This document shows, piece by piece, positions 30,094 to 34,058 of a stretch of 34,058 bases of DNA. The position numbers were made by a program, and so were the translations under genes. The notes beneath the pieces were generated by a model. That model did not search any database, was not told where the DNA came from, and saw only the letters and a list, made by a program, of their open reading frames with translations. The stretch covers positions 1 through 34,058 of the forward strand of contig LFMX01000048.1 of NCBI GenBank assembly GCA_001184405.1, written 5' to 3'. How positions within the stretch are numbered: position 1 is the first letter of the stretch; each line of letters opens with the position of its first letter. Origin of the DNA: Candidatus Burkholderia humilis (GTDB lineage: Bacteria; Pseudomonadota; Gammaproteobacteria; Burkholderiales; Burkholderiaceae).

Positions 30094-30573
30094 TTATTCG
30101 GTCAGGCCGAACTCTTTCATCGCTGGCAAGAAGTCGTGATTGACCTTGTCCGTGTTGCGCGAGAGTTTCGCGAGCGCATAGCGCTGGAAGCGATCGAGCT
30201 TCGCCCAACTCGACAGACTCGGCGCGCTCACACCGCACAGGCTGCTTTGGCGGATGACGGTTTCGGGCACGGTATCGGCATGCGCCCAGACCGGATCGCG
30301 ATCGATCTTGACCTGCTCCGGCGCGACGTTGGCGTGCGTTTTCATCATCTCTTCGAGCGTCAGGTCGAAGTTCTTCTCGAGTTCGGCTTCATCTTCGATC
30401 GGAAAACGCGCGAGCAGCGCGCGGTCTTCGTAAGGCAGCATCTGCCACTGATCGAGCGTGATGTGCTGGCCGAAGCGGTTCAGATTGAAGCGCACGGCAA
30501 GCGGGATAAAGCGTAGATTGTCCGAGGATTCGACCTCGAAACCGAAGAGACGAGCGGCGTCGTAAAGTCCCAT
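30094..30573 (-). CDS. Probable nitrate reductase-associated protein
   Basis: 159 residues, intact. RLFGFEVESSDNLRFIPLAV and RFNLNRFGQHITLDQWQMLP match my memory of the small Nitr_red_assoc family found beside nitrate reductase genes in proteobacteria and cyanobacteria. Biochemical role is unknown. The start at 30573 (MGLYDAARLFGFE) was chosen over an upstream ATG at 30606. It has no membrane segment and is mostly helical in appearance. It stands between the signalling remnant and fdhD, which may share a molybdoenzyme theme, but no nitrate reductase gene is in the window. Confidence 0.6.
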   Translation of the reverse strand: MGLYDAARLFGFEVESSDNLRFIPLAVRFNLNRFGQHITLDQWQMLPYEDRALLARFPIEDEAELEKNFDLTLEEMMKTHANVAPEQVKIDRDPVWAHADTVPETVIRQSSLCGVSAPSLSSWAKLDRFQRYALAKLSRNTDKVNHDFLPAMKEFGLTE

Positions 30574-30745
30574 GGCGGAAAGCCTCTTTGGATGAAGGGT
30601 GTGCAATGCGCGCTTAAGTTATTGTAGAAGTCTTGTGGGCCTGTTCTCGGGTCCAACGACAATCAAGAGCACGTTAGTACAGCAAGTGACGTTCCCAGAC
30701 TTTACTTGAAGTCGCGCGGATTGGATGGCGGTAAGGAGCACATAA

Positions 30746-31579
30746 GTGAATCAACTTGAAACAGACGATCAGCCGGGTTTCGTCGAGCGGCAGGTGCGCC
30801 TGGTTCGGTCGGGCGTCGCTTCCGTCGTCGCGGATAACGTCGGACAGGAATGGCCGGTTGCGCTCGTTTATAACGGCATTTCGCATGCGGTCATGATGTG
30901 CGCGCCTCGCGATCTCGAAGCGTTTGCGGTCGGGTTTTCGTTGACCGAGGGGATCGTGGAGCGCGGGGCGGATATTCATGATATCGAGGTCTATTTCCAT
31001 GATGGCCCCGGGGTTGGCGTACCGCATGCGGAAGTGCATCTGCAGGTCGTACAGCAGGCGTTTCTGAGTTTGAAGGACAAGCGGAGGGCTTTGGCTGGGC
31101 GCACGGGGTGTGGGGTGTGCGGGGTCGAGAGTATCGAATTGCTCGATTTGGCGCTGGAGGTTGTGCCGGATACGGGGTTTCTCGCTTCGCTAGCTGAGGA
31201 TGCGATTGAGCGGGCCTCTCGTGGATTGTCTTCGCATCAAGGGTTGGCGCGGCTGACCGGTGGTTTGCATGCTGCGGCCTTTTGTGATGCTTCTGGCGCT
31301 GTGCTCTATGCGTTTGAAGATGTCGGACGGCATAACGCGCTCGATAAACTTATCGGGCAGCTTGTTTTGCAGCGCGTGGATATGACGCAGGGGTTTGTGT
31401 TTCTTTCCAGCCGCCCGAGTTATGAGCTTGTGCGCAAGTCAGCGCGGGTCAGAATTCCGATGGTCGTGACTATTTCTGCGCCTACTTCGCTGGCTATTTC
31501 TACCGCGCAGCAGGCGGGGGTTAGGCTTGTTTGCTTTGCTCGGGAGAATGGGTTTGTCGAGTATTTGGGCTCTGAGTAA
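30746..31579 (+). CDS. fdhD: Formate dehydrogenase accessory sulfurtransferase FdhD
   Basis: 277 residues, intact. FdhD passes sulfur from IscS to the molybdenum cofactor of formate dehydrogenase. The catalytic motif RTGCGVCGVE (Cys122, Cys125) is present, with GGLHAAAF and YAFEDVGRHNALDKLIG typical of the family. The start is GTG at 30746, preceded by AAGGAG at a good distance. From about 31060 onward codons ending in T and G become frequent (GTT, CTT, TTT, GGG), unlike the C-rich third positions of the first third of the gene and of neighbours. It would need a formate dehydrogenase encoded elsewhere. Confidence 0.93.
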   Translation: MNQLETDDQPGFVERQVRLVRSGVASVVADNVGQEWPVALVYNGISHAVMMCAPRDLEAFAVGFSLTEGIVERGADIHDIEVYFHDGPGVGVPHAEVHLQVVQQAFLSLKDKRRALAGRTGCGVCGVESIELLDLALEVVPDTGFLASLAEDAIERASRGLSSHQGLARLTGGLHAAAFCDASGAVLYAFEDVGRHNALDKLIGQLVLQRVDMTQGFVFLSSRPSYELVRKSARVRIPMVVTISAPTSLAISTAQQAGVRLVCFARENGFVEYLGSE

Positions 31580-31628
31580 ACGTTTCTTGTCTTTTATTCA
31601 GTAGCCCCTTCCCCGAAAGAAAGATGAA

Positions 31629-33343
31629 TCAAAAGAAAGCCTCATCAAACTCCATCATCGGCTTAGCACCAGCGCGCGCCGCGCGAATAGTGGAGGCAGT
31701 CTCAGGCAGCAACTTGGCAAAGTAAAACCGAGCAGTAGCCAGCTTGGCACGATAAAACGCATCATCCGAAGAAGAAGCGCGATCGAGCGCCACCCGCGCC
31801 ATCTGAGCCCAAAAATAAGAAAACACAAGATGCCCAACCGTACGCAAGTACGGCACCGCCGCGGCCCCAACTTCATCGGGATTCTGCATCGCCTTCATCC
31901 CGATCTCCATCGTGAGTTTCTGCACCTTCTCGCCGATATCCGCGAGCGGATTAATGAACTCCTGCATCTCCGGCTTGACGCCTTCCGCTTCGACGAACTC
32001 AGCAACGAGCTTGCCGAAGTGCTTTAACTTCTCACCCATATCGCCGAGAATCTTGCGCCCGAACAAATTCGGAGATAAAGCCGTGCCCGCCGTAAATCTG
32101 CATCGCCATGTTGGTGCCCTCGAACGCGTTATCGGTCAGAAAGGCTTTGATCACAGGCGTCAGCAGCGCGACAAAATCCGCCGCCTCGCGACGCGTCGCT
32201 TCATCGGCGTGGGAAAGCTCTTTGTCGATATTCAACGCCGCCCAGTACGCGAACGCGCGCCCGGCTTCGGCATACGCCTTCTGCGTGAGCAACATGCGAC
32301 GCACATCCGGATGCACGATGATCGGATCCGCCGCCTTCTCCGGCGCTTTCGGACCAGTCAGCGAACGCATCTGCAAACGCTCTTTCGCGTACACGAGCGA
32401 GTTCTGATACGCGACTTCCGTCAGCCCCAGACCCTGCATGCCGACGCCCAGCCGCGCCGCGTTCATCATCACGAATATGGCGTTCAAGCCCTTGTTCGAC
32501 TCGCCGACGAGCCAGCCCTTCGCGCCATCGAGATTCATCACGCAGGTCACGTTGCCGTGAATGCCCATCTTGTGCTCGATCGATCCGCACTTGATGCCAT
32601 TGCGCGCGCCAATTGCGCCATTCGCGTCCGGCACGTACTTCGGGCACGATGAAAAGCGAAATGCCCTTGGTGCCTATCGGCGCGCCCGGCAAACGCGCGA
32701 GCACCAGATGGATGATGTTCTCGGCCATATCGTGCTCGCCGCTCGAGATGAAGATCTTCGTGCCGGTGAGCGCGTAGGAACCATCGGAATTAGGTTCGGC
32801 CTTCGTGCGCAGGATGCCGAGATCGGTGCCACAATGCGATTCGGTCGGGCACATCGTGCCGGTCCACACGCCTTCCACGAGTTTGGGCAGATACGTCGCT
32901 TTCTGCTCAGGCGTGCCGTGCGCGCGCAGACATTCATACGCGCCATGCGACAAGCCCGGATACATCGTCCAGGCCTGATTCGCGGAGTTGAGCATTTCGT
33001 AGAGCGCGTTGTTCACGAACGCGGGCAGGCCCTGTCCGCCGAACTCGGGATCGCAACCGAGCGCGGCCCAGCCCGCCTCGACATATTGCCGATACGCTTC
33101 CTTGAAGCCCGCAGGCGTCGTCACGACGCCATCGCCAGAATACGTGCAGCCTTCGCGGTTACCGCTCTGGTTGAGCGGGAACACGACCTCGGTGCAGAAC
33201 TTGCCGGCTTCTTCGAGCACCTGATTGATGGTGTCGGCGTCGAGATCCGCATGCTGCGGCATGTTCTTCAGTTCGGCTTCGACGTTGAGCAGCTCGTGTA
33301 GCACGAACTGCATGTCGCGAATCGGGGCGGCGTACTGTCCCAT
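31629..33343 (-). pseudogene. Acyl-CoA dehydrogenase, frameshift plus deletion of catalytic region
   Basis: A long-type acyl-CoA dehydrogenase of about 600 residues, a FAD enzyme of fatty-acid degradation. The start at 33343 gives MGQYAAPIRDMQFVLHELL. FAD/substrate segments (TMCPTESHCGTDLG, ALTGTKIFISSGEHD) are present. An extra base in a GGG run (32642-32644) breaks IVPKYVPDANG. Near 32062-32070 YGGHGFISE joins directly to FGRKILGDMG, and about 28 residues that normally include the YEGTN-type motif with the catalytic glutamate are absent, with a frame change. The C-terminal part is otherwise readable to 31629. The second lesion alone inactivates it. Confidence 0.9.
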
Positions 33344-33397
33344 TGAGTCTTCTCCAGTTCTTCAGGCTGCCGCGCGCCGCCGATTCGATCGACGGCG

Positions 33398-34058
33398 CTA
33401 ACGGCTATCGGTTTGATGCGATGTCAACGTCGCCGCCGGACTCGGGTTCGGGCTCGCCTCTCCGTTGACAGGCGACGTGCCCCACGATTCCGACGACTGA
33501 TACGAAACGATCGTCTTCTCCAGCGCGTCCCGCGTCAGTTGCACCGCTTCCGGCAGATGCAGGAAACGCGCGTCGTGATGCAGGCCGAGCGTAAAGCTGT
33601 ACAGCTCGAAGAGCATCAGCGCGGGGTCCGTATCCGGCTTCAGATGCCCTTCGTCCTTCGACTGGCGAATCGCGCGTAACAGCGCCTCGCGCCACATGCT
33701 CACGCTATGCACGAGCTGCTCGCGCACCGCGCTTGCCGCGCGGTCGTCGTACTCCACCGCGCCGCTGATGTAAATGCAGCCTGTCGTTACTTCCTGGATG
33801 CGCTTCTCCATCCAGCGATTCATCATGGCGCGCAATCGCGGCAAACCGCGCGACTCGCGCAAACTCGGAAAGAACACTTCGTCTTCGAACCGGCGGTGGT
33901 ATTCGCGCACCACTTCGACCTGCAGATCCTCTCGCGATCCGAAGTGCGCAAACACGCCACTTTTGCTCATCTGCATCCGCTCGGCCAACAGGCCGATCGT
34001 CAGCCCTTCCAGCCCATCGCGACTCGCCAGTTCCAGCGCTGCGTCGAGAATCGCGGCC
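33398..34058 (-). CDS. TetR-family regulator, 5' end beyond window
   Basis: The gene enters from the right edge. The readable part begins AAILDAALELASRDGLEGLT and continues into the DNA-recognition helices (LLAERMQMSKSGVFAHFGSR), then a TetR-type ligand domain, and ends at TAG 33398-33400. No lesion is visible in the 219 readable codons. It lies 55 bases upstream of the broken acyl-CoA dehydrogenase gene on the same strand, so it may have regulated that gene, possibly with an acyl-CoA effector (inference). The C-terminal tail after SWGTS is Pro/Ser-rich and probably disordered. Confidence 0.88.
   Translation of the reverse strand, partial: AAILDAALELASRDGLEGLTIGLLAERMQMSKSGVFAHFGSREDLQVEVVREYHRRFEDEVFFPSLRESRGLPRLRAMMNRWMEKRIQEVTTGCIYISGAVEYDDRAASAVREQLVHSVSMWREALLRAIRQSKDEGHLKPDTDPALMLFELYSFTLGLHHDARFLHLPEAVQLTRDALEKTIVSYQSSESWGTSPVNGEASPNPSPAATLTSHQTDSR

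Overview
The window reads as a chromosome segment of a Burkholderia-group betaproteobacterium (Burkholderia, Paraburkholderia or Caballeronia sense). The support is high GC, the codon style, a complete class A RNase P RNA, and close resemblance of the products to families typical of that group. The striking property is decay. Of about 33 protein loci I can recognise, 17 are broken by frameshifts, nonsense changes, a lost start codon, tandem duplications or deletions, while 16 and the RNase P RNA look intact (one of the 16 runs off the window edge). Several lesions are deletions of tens to hundreds of bases or exact 7- and 19-bp tandem duplications, so miscalled homopolymers cannot explain the whole pattern. 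I infer a lineage undergoing recent genome erosion, as known for host-restricted Burkholderia such as leaf-nodule symbionts. The species is not proven by this sequence.

Region 1 (1-8.8 kb) is a purine/ureide catabolism cluster. It holds urate hydroxylase puuD, allantoinase puuE, allantoicase alc, ureidoglycolate lyase allA, an allantoin/hydantoin racemase, an NCS1 permease and a GntR/FCD regulator, plus a broken 2OG-Fe(II) oxygenase and a broken threonine aldolase. Only allA and the regulator are intact. puuE and alc have been joined by a deletion. Three related palindromes (consensus near ATTGTCNACAAT) lie in front of the regulator and puuE and are candidate operators.

Region 2 (8.8-12.2 kb) is a tight minus-strand run: peptide-type ABC ATPase remnant, DUF1992 protein (internal stop), tadA, LD-carboxypeptidase. 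Its upstream end is replaced by a truncated IS110-family element and unassigned remnant DNA.

Region 3 (12.2-17.4 kb) holds mostly housekeeping genes: an OsmC protein, rnpB, a dead DUF3025 gene, pyrC, a class II glutamine amidotransferase and a small GT2-like glycosyltransferase.

Region 4 (17.4-24.9 kb) is nitrogen/amino-acid related. The glutamate/aspartate ABC operon gltIJKL has dead binding-protein and ATPase genes but intact permeases. It is followed by gdhA, a LysR regulator and a broken nitrate/nitrite-type MFS transporter.

Region 5 (24.9-34 kb) holds an ABC exporter that has lost its H-loop, a YciA-like thioesterase, a multiply broken PAS-LOV-GGDEF-EAL protein, a probable nitrate-reductase-associated protein, fdhD, an acyl-CoA dehydrogenase that has lost its catalytic-base region, and a TetR regulator cut by the window edge.

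I found no CRISPR array, tRNA, prophage, toxin-antitoxin or defence system, and nothing I can defend as a wholly new molecular system. The most informative content is the pattern of decay and the candidate ureide regulon operators.
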